From Mesotaenium endlicherianum (taxonomy: Eukaryota > Streptophyta > Zygnematophyceae > Zygnematales > Mesotaeniaceae), in assembly GCA_009602735.1 (NCBI GenBank), contig WELA01009976.1, positions 284 through 49,460 of the forward strand: a stretch of 49,177 nt of DNA. Reading direction: 5' to 3'. Within the stretch, counting starts at the first letter, position 1, and each line of letters starts with the position of its first letter. A program made the translations under genes and the position numbers. Below, piece by piece: positions 10,184-21,996 of the stretch. Below the pieces are notes generated by a model. That model did not search any database and was not told the DNA's origin. It worked only from the letters and a program-made list of their open reading frames with translations.

Positions 10184-10330
10184 TGTAGCGATCCGCCATG
10201 TGGCCGGTTGCGGCGCGTGCGACACGTCACGTGGACCGAATGTGACCGAAGTGTGTCGGTTTGAATTGTATAAGTCCAATTGGAGCGCAATTAAGGTACC
10301 TCGAGTTACCTTTTCGTTCGTATCACTACA
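10184..10330 (+). repeat. TRIM 3' LTR (147 bp)
   Basis: It retains the canonical TGTAGCGA start and follows the polypurine tract directly; CTACC follows its end. Confidence 0.85.
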
Positions 10331-10335
10331 CTACC

Positions 10336-11050
10336 ACTCTTTGACTCCATACACTGTTCACTTTTGCTTGCCCCCTCTTCAGGGTCGGCTGATGAAATTC
10401 ATACATTTTCCAATTTTCAATGTTCATGTTACAACCAAGTCATCATATGCTTTCAGAAGTAGTGCAATACTAAGAACTTCTAGGCGCGCTTTTTGCCCAT
10501 GTTGAGGAGTTCACAATCTGTAGTTTGCNTTGTAGTTTGCATGCATAAATTGCAAGTTGTGCTAGGGTTGACAGGACTCAAAGATAGTTATCTTTTCAGA
10601 CTTTCACTTTATCGTTCATACAAAATACAAACTTGTCAAACTTTTACATTTACAACAACCTATTGCTGGTTGGCCAGAGCTTCTCTGCCCTTAGTTATGC
10701 TTATCAGTATTTTATTGTATATCTATCTTCTCAAATCTTCATTGAGATCTCAATTATAGCACTTGCTTCTTGCAGAAAGAACCTATAAGTACTTGAAAAC
10801 TAACCAATAACTCATCTTATACGTTATTCATGCACTCTGATGTTTGTTCTAGTTTTTGTCCAAAATTCTCCTAACAAATCGAATATGCCAAATCTAGCCT
10901 CTCAAGAAGTCGAATCTTGCCTAGGAAACTTCGTAGGACTAGTTTAATCTACAAATTTGGAATGCAAAAGAAAATGAAATTTTGAATACACTCGGCCGAA
11001 GCGTGGCTCTCCGGCTCCGGATTGCCAAGAGGATGACGTTCTTCTCCTTC
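10336..11050. other. Non-coding spacer with single-N duplication
   Basis: I see no gene. The undetermined base at 10529 sits between two copies of TGTAGTTTGC (10519-10528 and 10531-10540), which looks like an unmerged assembly overlap. Confidence 0.5.
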
Positions 11051-11055
11051 ACGCT

Positions 11056-11557
11056 TGTAGTGATTTGAGTTTTTATATATTAGTTCGCATATATTTTAAT
11101 GTTTTCAAATATATTTGGAGTAGTATTGTGTGGATTCAAGTGTGAATAGGTACTCTAGTGACTTGGTTCATGTCCTTTGAACCTTCTAAGGCATTTTCGA
11201 AGTTAGAGGAAAGACCTAGAAGAACTCCACGTGGCAAAAGTCAAATGTGCCCTTTTTAGGTCAAAAGGACATGTGTACATTATTCTAGAAAGAGGTGGCA
11301 AGTTTTGGGATGTGTTGGGTGCCAACACATCAACATACACCTTCCTAGAAATTACTTATGTAGCAAGTATATAAACAAGAGCTAGAACATAGAAAGACAT
11401 GGGAGAATCACTCTTGTACTTGCCAAAATCCAGAAATATATTAACTTCAAGAAGCCATCTCTCTTTCAAGAAGCTACCACTTGTGTTCAAAGATCCTTGT
11501 CTTGAATAGATAAAGTATTCTGTTTTACTAAGTACTTTATCTATCTGTTTCACTACA
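11056..11557 (+). repeat. Family-D solo LTR with perfect TSD
   Basis: It is 502 bp with perfect 8-bp terminal inverted repeats TGTAGTGA...TCACTACA and a TATA-like TATATAAAC near 11370. The flanks are ACGCT (11051-11055) and ACGCT (11558-11562). It matches 27201-27703, the 3' LTR of the decayed minus-strand chromovirus, along its length. Confidence 0.9.
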
Positions 11558-11562
11558 ACGCT

Positions 11563-12934
11563 CTTTCTTCTCTTTCTTTCATTTATCTTCGCAAGTGGGA
11601 CTCCAATTTCGTGCATACTTGTGTTTCCCTCCAAGCTGCACATGCAATTTTGATGACACCTCGGCTCGAGACTCACGCTCGTGCCACTGAGCTCTCTGCT
11701 CCTCTGCTGGAGTCTTGCGTGACTGACTCGCTTTTGGAGATCGACGTGACTTGGTCTTCTTTAGTCAACGTGTTTTCGTACCGTACTTTGACTCGCCGCG
11801 ACTTCCGCCGCGCTTGTCAGACGGTCCATGGCTGTCACTCGCAACATGCATATTGTAATTCTTTGCCTTGAAATCAATAAGTTCTAGCATTAGTATTCCC
11901 CAATGTTCACTTCAATGTATATATAATCATTGTTTTTGATGTGTTGTATTTCATTTATTTTGTGGACGACGGCGTAACAATACGCTCGTATTCCACAAGT
12001 AAATTGTTGCCATTGCAGATCTTGCTATACATGTGCACATCTTGAGCTGAGATGCAAGTGAATATATGCAACAAATATTGTTTGACTAGTTGATCGTATT
12101 CTAAATCCGAAGTTTTTCTTAAAAATGTCTTTACACAATCAAATCAATATCATGCAGATTTTGGGTAAGTACGAGTATAAATCTTTCACTTTTTCATACA
12201 AGCACCATCTCTAAACAATTGGCAAGTTTTCATTCAAGCGTGCGCATTAAACATGTACACAAATACATGAGCAAAAGCATTACTTCAATTGCATCTTTGC
12301 ATGCAAGCGTCCATATGCAACTACACACTCACTAATTTTGCAAGTGCGCTTTTACATACACCACACACGTATCCATGCATACACACTCAAGCATATATGC
12401 ATGCACCTATGCAAAAACACTCGCGTGCTTTGCATGCGTAGACGCACCGTTGCACGGATTCATGCGCACATATGCGCATCATGCACTCACGCACGCGCGC
12501 CATTACGTCCTTACATAGGATAACATCCATCATTTACCTAATCCACTCTGTTTTCAGTTGAAAGTGCAGTCCCAAAGAATCTGAGGTGCCGCATGTACAC
12601 TCGCACGTATGTGCGCTGAAAGACACTTACTAGCACCCACACGCACGCTTGCGAGCGTCGGTCCGTATCCAGCAATTTGTAGCAATGCTAAATAGTTCAG
12701 GGTGTACCGTGCTTTCAAGTTGCTTTGGTGGTACCCGAATACTCTCAATCCCCCTTGCCCCACGCATGGTGGTTCACCTTTTTGGTAGCGGGTAAATTTT
12801 ACCCCGCACGCTCGAGCCCTTCCCGAGCAGGCCCCAGGATTCGAGATAAATTTTATGTTATTTGCTTCTTTGGATGTTTTAAAATCCTGAAAAATCTTAG
12901 ATTATGTCAAAAGAAATCCTGGGCATTAGGAGCC
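11563..12934. other. Non-coding, with alternating purine-pyrimidine tract
   Basis: 11611-11871 contains a short open frame rich in CTCG/ACTC words with no recognised similarity. 12300-12500 is dominated by ACAC, GCAT and TGCGC words, an alternating purine-pyrimidine pattern. No genes recognised. Confidence 0.4.
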
Positions 12935-12982
12935 GATGTCGCGTAAAATCGATGTCGCGTAAAATCGATGTCGCGTAAAATC
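12935..12982 (+). repeat. Tandem repeat, 3 x 16 bp
   Basis: GATGTCGCGTAAAATC is repeated three times without mismatch at 12935-12950, 12951-12966 and 12967-12982. Each unit contains two CpGs. Confidence 0.9.
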
Positions 12983-14556
12983 CTTGCCTCATCGATTTTA
13001 AGCGCAGTGTTCAATTCCGACGCAGTTCGGTATACGCAGTGCGGTATATGAATGCGGACAATTGAGTTTTGGCGCAACAACCTCGACAAAAGCGCCAATA
13101 GTCGTCTTACATTGACAATTATCACATCATATATGGTCGGGTATGTCACAGAGATGGCCATGGAATTGATTCTTGGTACAAAGTCGTTAGACCTGTTGAA
13201 ATAAGTGACCAGACTCACCACAATTCGTCAATATTGAATTTCTTCACACAAACGCAAGAATTATTGAAAAAATCCTACCAAATTTTGTCGGATGTTCTCG
13301 AAACCCTGACCGTCGCCCAGAGCAGGCCAGAGGATGTTTCCGAAATTTCTCGAAATCCGCGACTTTTGTCGAATCCTGGGGCCTGTTCCCGAGGCGCACG
13401 GAAAACTGGAACCGAGGCGCACGGGCAAACGGCACCCGTCGAGATTTTCCACAAGCTGAGTCGATGTGCTTGGGCAAACGGCCGAAGACTTCACATTATA
13501 ACGGAAAAAGCTTCGCCAGAGTAGCGAAGAGTCGAGAACACGTTTTTCGACAGAGTGGCGAAGGAAACCCGACGAATCTGGGAGTATGGGTTGCTCATAA
13601 AAGTAGTGCAGAACCGTTCAATTATGCTTGATTGGTTCAGATTTGCTAGGCAATTTTATTTGTTTTTGGTGGTTTGCAAAACACTAACTTGAGTTATTGT
13701 TGTGCTTTTGCGGAGGTAATCGATGAGGAGACAAGGGGCCTGCTTCAGGTCAAATCCCGTTGAATCTTCAAGCGCCCACCATGTCAGCCTCGGTCGGCCC
13801 GAGAAGACCCGTCGGCAAGCAGGGGGCCTTTGAGCCTCCTTATTTTGTCAACCGGGCCAAGGATCGCTTAGCCCAGAACGTTCGGTGGCGGGGCTGGCCC
13901 TGACAGGCTTGGGCCCCGACGCCCTGGATTTTCGAGCTCGCCCTGGATTCTCGAGTCTTCAGAAATGACGCACGAAATGTTTCTTTCTACTCCAGTTGAC
14001 AGTTCATATGGGGACAAAATTCATATCCGCCTTCAAGCTGCATACAACAAGCCTTACAATTTCCACCCCCCCTAACACCCATTTATCGCCAATTGACATT
14101 AAGGCCACCGCTTGTCATCATTTAGTCTGCAGGCGGGAACTCGAATCGTGTAGCAAATCAAACCCGCTCTTACTGTAATTCTGATGGTCGTCGAGTGCTG
14201 GCAAGTTGCACCTTCCGAGTAGCACTTGCGAGAGACCAGCAGAGAGCCGCGGAAGGCATTGGTTTCTGAGTCCTTTCCAAATTTCCGGTCGTTTGTGCTA
14301 CGCGTTTATTGAGCGTCGCTTGGGAACTTAAAGCTCCATGTCGTTTTCCGAAAGCTGTCTTTAATTCGCGGACATTTACGCTGTGCCAGATCCTATTGCG
14401 CTTTAGCTAGAGAGAGCGATATTCCTGAGATGAAATACTTACATCTAGTTGTCTCATAAGTGGATCAAGTTAGGAAGCCCCTATTTTTCGTGCACACGTC
14501 CCAAGAGCTCATTTTATATGTAGTGCGTACTTTCTTCTTATCGATCTCTGGGATAC
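12983..14556. other. Intergenic region upstream of the kinase gene
   Basis: Around 13300-13560 GC-rich DNA repeats words such as GAGGCGCACGG and GGGCAAACGGC but gives no protein I recognise. 13700-13970 is GC-rich and also anonymous. The promoter of the kinase presumably lies in the last few hundred bases, but I see no convincing TATA box at a suitable distance. Confidence 0.4.
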
Positions 14557-17245
14557 ATGGCCATCTACACCGGCTCGGATGTGCTTTTTGAGGGTTCTCA
14601 AGAACGGTTGGAGACGAGTTTGGAGCCGCAGATTGAGTTGTTTTTGCCTCGCGGACTTATCAAAGGCCCCATGAGTCCGGCAGCCCAGGACATCAGTGCC
14701 AGTCCCAAGTGGTCCGGCAGCGAGTTGCGCCACACCGTGGCCATCTTTGGCAAGCCCTACTCCACCTGCATAGGGGACCTGTATGACATGGGCCCGGTGC
14801 TGGGGTTTGGGTACTACGGCTGCGTGAGAAGCTGCACGCACAGAGAGAGCGGGGAGGAGTTTGCTCTGAAGATCATCCCCAAGAGCGCCCTGACAGCGCC
14901 CGCGGCGGTGGAGCTGGTGCGGCGCGAGGTGGCCATCATGCAGGCTGTGGGCAAGCACTCCTCGGTGACTGCCCTTCACGACGTGCTGGAGGACTCCGAG
15001 GTCAGCCTCGCTCAGTTTCCATGCCTGCGTAGGCATCATGCATGCACTCGTGCATGTACTTGAGCCCGTATTTATTTGTTGATCTTATCAAGTTGCCACT
15101 GGCCAGCTCATGCAGCTGCATGCTGATCTGCAAGTTGCTTCAACGGCACTGCTACGATGTGGCTTCCGCGTACGTGGTATAGCTGCATATGCTCGAGTGT
15201 TGGTGCGTTCTCGATCCTACGATCGAGCACATACGCTGCCAGACGTATACGTATATGGCCTCGATCGCACGGCCTGCGTATAGCTGTCACCTTCATATAC
15301 GCGTGGGTGGCTGACGCGGGCTGGCTGGCGTGCTTGCAAGCTATAGCAGCGCCCCCCTTGAGCATCCTGTCACGCTCGCTATACACGTACCACAATTTAT
15401 CAGCAGCTCTGTCCTTTGTACGTTGCGCGGATCTAGCTGGATCACCATCGCAGCGAGCAAATCGAGCATCACGGCTCCGGTTGCATACTTTTGCACGCCC
15501 CATGCACACCTTTTTCCTCTCTTTCCTGCGCACGCCCGGGCATACGTGCGCGTTCGTGCAATTCACGGCCCAAGCCAACGCGCGCACCCCTGTACGTGTG
15601 CGGCGTTTCTGTCATCTGACGCTGTTTCAGCGCGCGTGCATGCGTGCGTGTGTCTGTATTCGTGAGTACGTGAATGAGCAGCACGTGTACATTGTGATGG
15701 AGCTCTGCCGGGGAGGCGACCTGTTTGACCGTGTCAAGGACCTGGGCCGCTACAGCGAGGCTGACGCGGCCGCCGTCTGCGCCTTGCTGGCGGACGTGCT
15801 GCGGCACTGCCGCCGGCTCGGCGTGGTGCACGGCGACGTGAAGCCCGAGAACATCCTGCTGCGCAGCCGCCGCTCGCGCACCGACATCCGCGTCGCCGAC
15901 TTTGGCGCGGGGGCCTTCCTGCCGGCCGGTACGTTGTGCGCAGCGCGTGCGCGTGCGTATGCGTAGATATGCACAAATTTGTGCAGTCAGAGGTGGGTAG
16001 TCCATGCGTGTGTGCGCCTGTGGGCCATGGCCCTTTACGTTATACGCGTGCGTGTATGTAGATGTGACAATATGCGCAATCAGGGCTGTAGAGCTATACA
16101 AGGCGCTTGCATGCATGCATGGCAAATGCTAGTCCTGACTAGTCCTGAATCCTTGAGCATATAATCACTGATGACTGATGTACGTGTGTACTGACCGTCA
16201 TTCATCCCCTTGCTTGGGCGTGCCCGTGGGTGCCCGTGTGTCTGCAGGTAAGAAGCTGACCAGGCTGGCCGGCAGCCTGTCCTACGTGGCGCCCGAGGTC
16301 ATCGCCGGCAGCTACGGTTGGGAGGCCGACATCTGGAGCGCCGGCGTGGTGCTGTACGTGCTGCTGTGCGGCCGCCCGCCCTTCCCGGGGCGGGACCGGG
16401 CGCGCGTGCTGGCGGCCATCCAGAGCGGCCACTTGGACCTCTCCTGGGGCCCCTGGCTGCACGTCTCGGAGGACGCCAAGCACCTCGTGCGGCGCATGCT
16501 CACGCGCGATCCCTTGCTGCGCATCACGCCCCACGAGATTCTGGGTGAGTGAGAGAGGGAAATTTGGGAGGCTTCGAGACCTCCCTCCCTTCCTCCCCCC
16601 GCTCCTCTGTCCTTTCGATATTCTCTGCTATGTATACTCTGTACACATACAGCTCCTACATGCTGCATGGAAGCTGCCATCAACTGTCGGCCGGCCGTCG
16701 CCGGGCCTTTGTCCCCCCCCATGTATACCCCCTCTCGCATCATTGTAGCTCTCTCTCCAGTCAGCGCCAGGCCCCCCCCGCGCGCCCCCGCGCCCCTGCC
16801 TTCTTAGATCTTTCAGCCCATTTTTACACCCGCGCACATAGCCACACATCCTACATATGCTTGCTAACGCTGTTTCCTCTCTCCGAGCGCGGGTGTGTGC
16901 TGTGTGGCTCTTTCTCTCCCTCCCTCTCTCTCCCCTGCAGAGCATCGCTGGATCTGCAACCACGTCCTCCTGCCGGCCGTCTTCCCCCCCCCGCCGGAGT
17001 TTCGTAGGAGTCATTCCATGGGCCACATGTCGCCACGGCATGGTGCGCATGTGCGGGCCGGCCTACGCGGGCTCTCCCTGTCGCCCAAGGTGCCGGCCAC
17101 TGCGGCTGCCCTTCCTGCTCCTACTGCTGACACCTGGCCCCACCCTCCCCCAAGCGGCTGTGGGCGGTACTTCAAGCGCAGCCCCACAGCCATTGTTGGG
17201 AGAAAGATCGTGTCGTTTAAGTTGGGACCGGATGGCCTATCATAA
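14557..17245 (+). CDS. CaMK/CDPK-type serine/threonine protein kinase, four exons
   Basis: Exons 14557-15000, 15682-15928, 16248-16544 and 16941-17245 join to 1293 nt, a whole number of codons, giving 430 aa. Introns begin GTCAGC, GTACGT and GTGAGT and end AG (the last two CTGCAG). The kinase domain, about residues 76-335, has the Gly loop GFGYYGCV, ALK with K105, helix-C E124, hinge IVMELCRGGDLFD, catalytic loop HGDVKPEN (198-205), DFG 221-223, APE 245-247 and DIWSAGVVLYVLLCGRPPF. This is the CDPK/CaMK signature, so the product should phosphorylate Ser/Thr on cytosolic or nuclear proteins. The HRD Arg is Gly, making it a non-RD kinase. No EF-hands follow; the tail of about 100 aa is Pro/Ala-rich and basic. 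A poorer feature is the first intron acceptor; an alternative at 15628 would insert about 17 residues. Confidence 0.85.
15001..15681 (+). other. Kinase intron 1
   Basis: It is 681 nt. The exact end was placed so that EDSE joins HVYIVMEL, the spacing normal for the hinge of CDPK-like kinases. TTTCAG at 15623-15628 has a better pyrimidine tract and may be an alternative acceptor. Confidence 0.65.
15929..16247 (+). other. Kinase intron 2
   Basis: It is 319 nt, donor G|GTACGT, acceptor TCTGCAG. Splicing in phase 1 joins FLPA to GKKLTRLAGS across the activation segment. Confidence 0.8.
16545..16940 (+). other. Kinase intron 3
   Basis: It is 396 nt, donor G|GTGAGT, acceptor CCCTGCAG after a long pyrimidine run. 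Splicing yields HEILEHRW, matching the end of the CDPK kinase domain. Confidence 0.85.
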
Positions 17246-19210
17246 CAATGACTCTCCTCTTGGGGTCGCGCCCCCCCTCCCTTCCTTCCTCTCCTCTCCC
17301 TCTCCCTCCTGGTGGAATGGCCAAGTCATCTGACGGTACGCTACCTGCCACCCTTCAGGCTATGTTAGAGCAAACGGAGCAAAGGGACCGGCAGCCTCCC
17401 CATGGGCCATGCCCCGACGCGCGTGCGTGCGTACGTACGTATAGCGTGTGCTGTCTTGGTCTTCGTTTCTGCCCCCGCCCTCAAGAGGCCCGAGAGACGA
17501 CATGCCAGACTTCTCCACGGTTTGTTTTGGAGGCGTCACCTGTCCATTGCCAGCGCCAGCAGCGCCAGCAGCGTCAGCAGCGCCAGCATGCAGCAGCGCC
17601 TGTGACCGCAAGCGAGCGAGCGACAGCAGTGGCGCAGGAGGACGCGCAAACAGCGGGCGGTGTTTGAGCCCTCTCCTCCGGGATGCTCCAACAAGCCTTG
17701 GGGGGGGGCATGCAGTGGCCTAGACGTCTTCTCACTTGTAATCCTGCTCCTCCGCTGTTGCCGTGTCTCCTCCTCAGCTACGCCTGTCGGCAGCCAGTTG
17801 ACTTCAGTTGACCGTGCAGTCCTTGATTCCAGGGGCTGGTGGGTACCTCCCTGGGGCTCCAGCTGGCACTATATCGTCAGCCTTGGCTGTGCAGCCGTCC
17901 ACTCTGGCAGGCTCTGTGTGCTCCGCTCCTCCGATCCGTGCGCGCCGGTGCTGGTCCAATTCAGGGGCGCTTTCCTCTATGCCTGATGCCCATGCATCAC
18001 GTGGCCTTGATAACAAATAGGATGTGCGTAGTAATTATATTGGTATGAATAGAAGGATAAGTAGATGTAAATTGATCAGCAAGGCACTGCGCGTATTTAT
18101 TATGCATGCCCATGCTGGGCTGCCAATTTTTTTGAGTTTTAGAGGTGTCAGATTCATGCAGAGAGACACCAGGATGATAGCCTCCTCATTCTTGCATGTG
18201 AGCCTGGCGCGCGACACATGTCATAACGTACATCATGTACAGCAGTCTGTGTACCTTTGTACCTTTGTGGACCTCAGTACCTTTGTATACCTTAGTTGTA
18301 CTGCTCGCAGCTCGACGTCCTTCTGCTTTTTGGCTGGCTGCCTTTGGGGACCAATATGATATTTGAGGCATTATAGCAATAATTAAGCAATAGGAGTGTG
18401 ACGTGTGTAGGGGCGGTAAGTAGCAGACTAAGTAGCAGGCTAGTGTCGTATTCAAGCCATTCATTACTCCTTTTTCAAGTAGTAATTACTAATTACGAGC
18501 GTGCCTGGCCAAGTCGCAGCTGCGCAAGCAAGCTGGCCCACGATTGTCTAGCATTTTTTAAGTGATTCACTTCATTCATAAACTTTTCTTGGAGCAGTAG
18601 AGAGAAGCAGGTAGTGAACCACTCCCATGCAAGAGATAGGGTGGCTCTCTCTCGAACAGCCATGACGGCTCATGTGCAGCATAGTCTGGCATCAAAGTAC
18701 TTACTCCAAATTATTTTCTTCTTGTTGACGGTGAGCACTCGTAAGTTGTTCAATGCTGTGCATGCATCAGAAGTGGCGACGAGGTCGACATACTTGCTTA
18801 TACACACATGTTGCACTCAAGTCTGCACCGAATGAACCTTGAGGAACGGCGTGTTTCAGAGGTTTAATAGGCAGGAATTTGTGTTGCCAGGATGGGAAGC
18901 ATTGCCTATACATGCTGCTAGAGACTTAATTATATATATATTAATAACAACAAGACCATGGTCTTTTAAAATCAATGGAGTCAGCTCACATCTGCACTCA
19001 CCCTTTTCCTGCCAACTTCGCGATACCCATTTCGCTTTAACTTGGAGCGAATGTGAGGAGCGTCCTTGTTGTGTGCATGCGCTATACTCACACAATAAGC
19101 TGCATCTGTGCATGCGTCCATGTTTAGTATATGAGCCCTTAGCACTTAGATATGAAGTGCTTCACGTCAAGATATTATGACACAAATAAAAGACGTGCAT
19201 GCTGAAGCTC
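17246..19210. other. Downstream of kinase: possible 3' UTR, then non-coding
   Basis: 17246-17760 is pyrimidine-rich and GC-rich and includes a short CAGCGC/CAGCAG run (about 17550-17600); it may be 3' UTR. From about 18000 the DNA is AT-richer, with a degenerate GTACCTTTGT repeat near 18250-18290. No further gene was recognised. Confidence 0.4.
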
Positions 19211-19317
19211 AAGGCATGCACCCCTTCTCAAAACATCCACCCCCTCCCTAAAAGCCTTGAATGTTTTCCTTATAGGAGGGGGGTGGATATGTCCTAAGAC
19301 GGGGGGTGCATGCCTCG
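19211..19317. repeat. Long interrupted inverted repeat (hairpin)
   Basis: Two nested arm pairs are visible: AGGCATGCACCCC with GGGGTGCATGCCT on the outside, and ACATCCACCCCCTCC with GGAGGGGGGTGGAT-ATGT inside, around a loop of about 27 nt. The total is about 105 bp. It could be a small-RNA precursor or a MITE-like relic. Confidence 0.7.
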
Positions 19318-19320
19318 AAG

Positions 19321-21079
19321 TTTGAACCAGGTAGCATACATAACGGGAGCTCATGCATGAATGGGGAGGTAGGCTCATTTATTATGTACGCTCGAGTGCA
19401 TTCACAAGGAAGCATGCCAGAGGTACACAGTGACTACTGCAGTCTTGATTGATTTGGAACTTGAGATATTACACAAAATGAACAGCCAAGCGGATGAATT
19501 GTAAGTTACGTCCAAAGGCGAGATCTCAATCTACTTGATCGACGATGTGACCTGGATCCCACGTCTCATGCAAAATGCCAGAAGCATAAAATAACTCTGT
19601 AACTTTCTTGTCGGTACAATACACCTAGAATATTACTGCATGCCTTCGTTCGTTGCATTTTCAACACGCATTTCGTACTGCAAGTGCTGAACACTCAGTC
19701 ATTGTACTTCCGACAGCTATTGAGTCTGTTAATTTGACGAGTGCAGCTCATGATTGCGGTATCTGCTAGTGTGTACTATTATGGGCAAATTGAGAATATA
19801 TTGTGGACAAAGAAACTCGTCAGAACTCCCTCGGAATCATGCACTCAACTTTACTTTTCGTTCACTGGAAACTGGCCCTCAATCATATCATGGTCAATGG
19901 CCGTCTTGGACCGGCTTCAATCGGTCTTTTGTTGCATGGGGGGGAAACTGGCGCTAATTTTTTCGATTTTTGAATGTAGGTCCCTAAAATTTTGAATCCT
20001 TTCACTAATAATCCTAGGTTTGATTCAGGTCGCAAATGATATATATTTACTTGATTAAATTGCGCTGATTCACAATACTAAATTTGAGATTATGATTTCA
20101 GGTCGCTATTATAATGCTTTGAATTTTGGGCTCTAATTCACTCAAATTTTCGAGGGGAGTTCCAACTTCCCACCACAGGTTTTGTTGTGAGAATGCGAAA
20201 TTATTAGAGATTTACAGAAGCAGTACCTGATCAGCGAGCACAATCAGCATCTGAAGCAATACGTACAGGCTACAGCACCTCACGATTGAGAATTCTGAAT
20301 TGTGGATCTGGATACTATATGCGCCCAATCTTAAGCAATTACCACCAGAATGAAGATATTAGGAGGCGGGTCGATGAATACGGCGCCCCATGATGATTGA
20401 TGTGCAGTCGAGCCACTAGGCATAGTCCGGGATGGTCCGAAGCGTCCGGGGTAGCCAGCGTGAGGAGTAAATGACAGCAAGGTCCATGTCATATCGGCTT
20501 AGGATAATCAAATTTCGTAATTGACGAGTATATTGATTCCCCCCCTGCCCCAAGACTCCTCGACCCCCGTGACCCGTCTTGCACGTAAAATATCACATTT
20601 CATTTCAATTTGTACCATTTTTGGGATGAACACAGAATTCAAACACGTAATTATATAGCTGGATTCTGGAACGTACATTCTTCCTTCGCAGTTCGAACTG
20701 GTTCGTAGTTAGAAACTTCAAATCCACCTCGAAAGTGTATGAGTGCGAAATTGCGAATCATTGACGAACGCGTCGAGATTTACTCGTGTGGTCCGAGCCT
20801 CGAGACTGCTCGAGACTGCTCGAGACTGTTATGAAGAGTCGAGGCCCGCCGCCCGAGATTCGACAGGCGAGCCACTTGCCATGCATAGAACGTCTGAGAA
20901 TGTCCAAGCCTCGTATCTTAATCGATTTCCCGCGGCCACTACCTGCTGAGTCCCACCGTAGCTTGGAAGTTGGTACCCATGTAAAGTTAACAAGGCATTT
21001 ACTAGTAATGAGCAGTATACGAGGGAAGTGGGCACTGGAGTTAGGGCAGGCTCCAGCCTCCAGGGACCAGTCACCAGCA
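19321..21079. other. Non-coding, no gene seen
   Basis: AT-rich DNA with a short tandem TCGAGACTGC x3 near 20800-20830. I recognise no coding or RNA gene. Confidence 0.4.
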
Positions 21080-21824
21080 AACCCATCCTCTCAATCTAAA
21101 TCGATTATTCTGCCAAAAAACCATCATGAAAAATCGGCTTTTTTTCGCAAATTGGCTCGCCACCAAAGCGCGTTTTTCGCCATTTCCTTGTGAAAAGGTG
21201 AGGAATGGTGAGCAATGGCGAGCAACCTGCTGTCAAACCTCTGAACCCGCACGTTTGCCTCGTGTCAGCGTCCGAATTGCGAACGCTTCAAAGCATTAAA
21301 AGCGAGCAAACAAATGCCTGCGTCAGGCCTGCGCCAGCCTCCGCTCTCACCCAAATCTGCCCAGATTCACCAAATGGATTACACGTGCTTCCAGATTTGG
21401 CCATTCCTTTGGCGACTTTTCCCACGAACGTCGAAATTGTTTATTTGGGCGCCTTTTGTCAGAATTAATTAGTTCCTCATGATCGTGCTCATCCCATTGA
21501 TTTATTTCGTCGGTGCGTCGAGCGTGCAAATCTTTTGGTCCTGGAGGTTTCACACAAGCGACGGACACGTACGTGCGAGCAACCGTCCACCATGCATGCG
21601 GGCGCCGAAAAGGAGCACTGGGGTGCCTGCCTACACGAGTGAAGTCGAGCATGTGTGCGTACCTTCGTGCGGGCCTGCGTGCGGGCCAGCATGCATGTGT
21701 GCGTACGTGTATATGCACACGCGTGTGAACGAGCGAGCGATTGCTGCGAAAGTCATCAAGTGTCATCCACTAGTATCCTCACAATCGTACATTTGACGTC
21801 ATTATGCTCCACAGTTATAATAAA

Positions 21825-21828
<4 letters not shown>
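21080..21828 (+). repeat. Family-E dispersed repeat, plus copy
   Basis: About 0.75 kb beginning ACCCATCCTCTCAATCTAAA and ending before a TC microsatellite. It matches the inverted copy at 26092-26828 from end to end, with small differences. The middle carries alternating purine-pyrimidine DNA (GTACGTGTATATGCACACGCG). No coding motif or TSD was found; class unknown. Confidence 0.8.
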
Positions 21829-21864
<36 letters not shown>

Positions 21865-21919
21865 NNNNNNNNNNNNNNNNNNNNNNNNNNNNNNNNNNNN
21901 NNNNNNNNNNNNNNNNNNN

Positions 21920-21993
<74 letters not shown>
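21829..21993 (+). repeat. (TC)n microsatellite with assembly gap
   Basis: TC dinucleotides flank a 55-base run of N (21865-21919); true length unknown. A matching GA run (26054-26091) lies at the same end of the inverted E copy, so the microsatellite may belong to the repeat. Confidence 0.95.

Positions 21994-21996
<3 letters not shown>

Larger units (their letters stand above)
9820..10330 (+). mobile_element. Complete TRIM retrotransposon
   Basis: This is a terminal-repeat retrotransposon in miniature, 511 bp. The 5' LTR (9820-9969) starts TATAGCGATCC, a mutated TG start, and ends TCGCTACA. The 3' LTR (10184-10330) starts TGTAGCGATCC and ends TCACTACA. The 214-bp interior begins with a primer-binding site, TGGTATCGAAGC (9971-9982), close to the initiator-Met tRNA site TGGTATCAGAGC, and ends with the polypurine tract AGGTGGGAGGAG (10172-10183). 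Perfect TSDs CTACC flank it (9815-9819 and 10331-10335). It codes for nothing and must have moved with enzymes from another element. Confidence 0.9.

Noticed and set aside
12300-12523. Plus-strand His/Cys-rich open frame as a metal-binding peptide
   Set aside because: It comes from CATGCA/CACACA simple-sequence DNA rather than a maintained protein.
15108-15587. Cys/Ala-rich open frames in kinase intron 1
   Set aside because: GC-rich intron sequence stays open by composition; no conserved motif, and splicing at the flanks restores a normal kinase.
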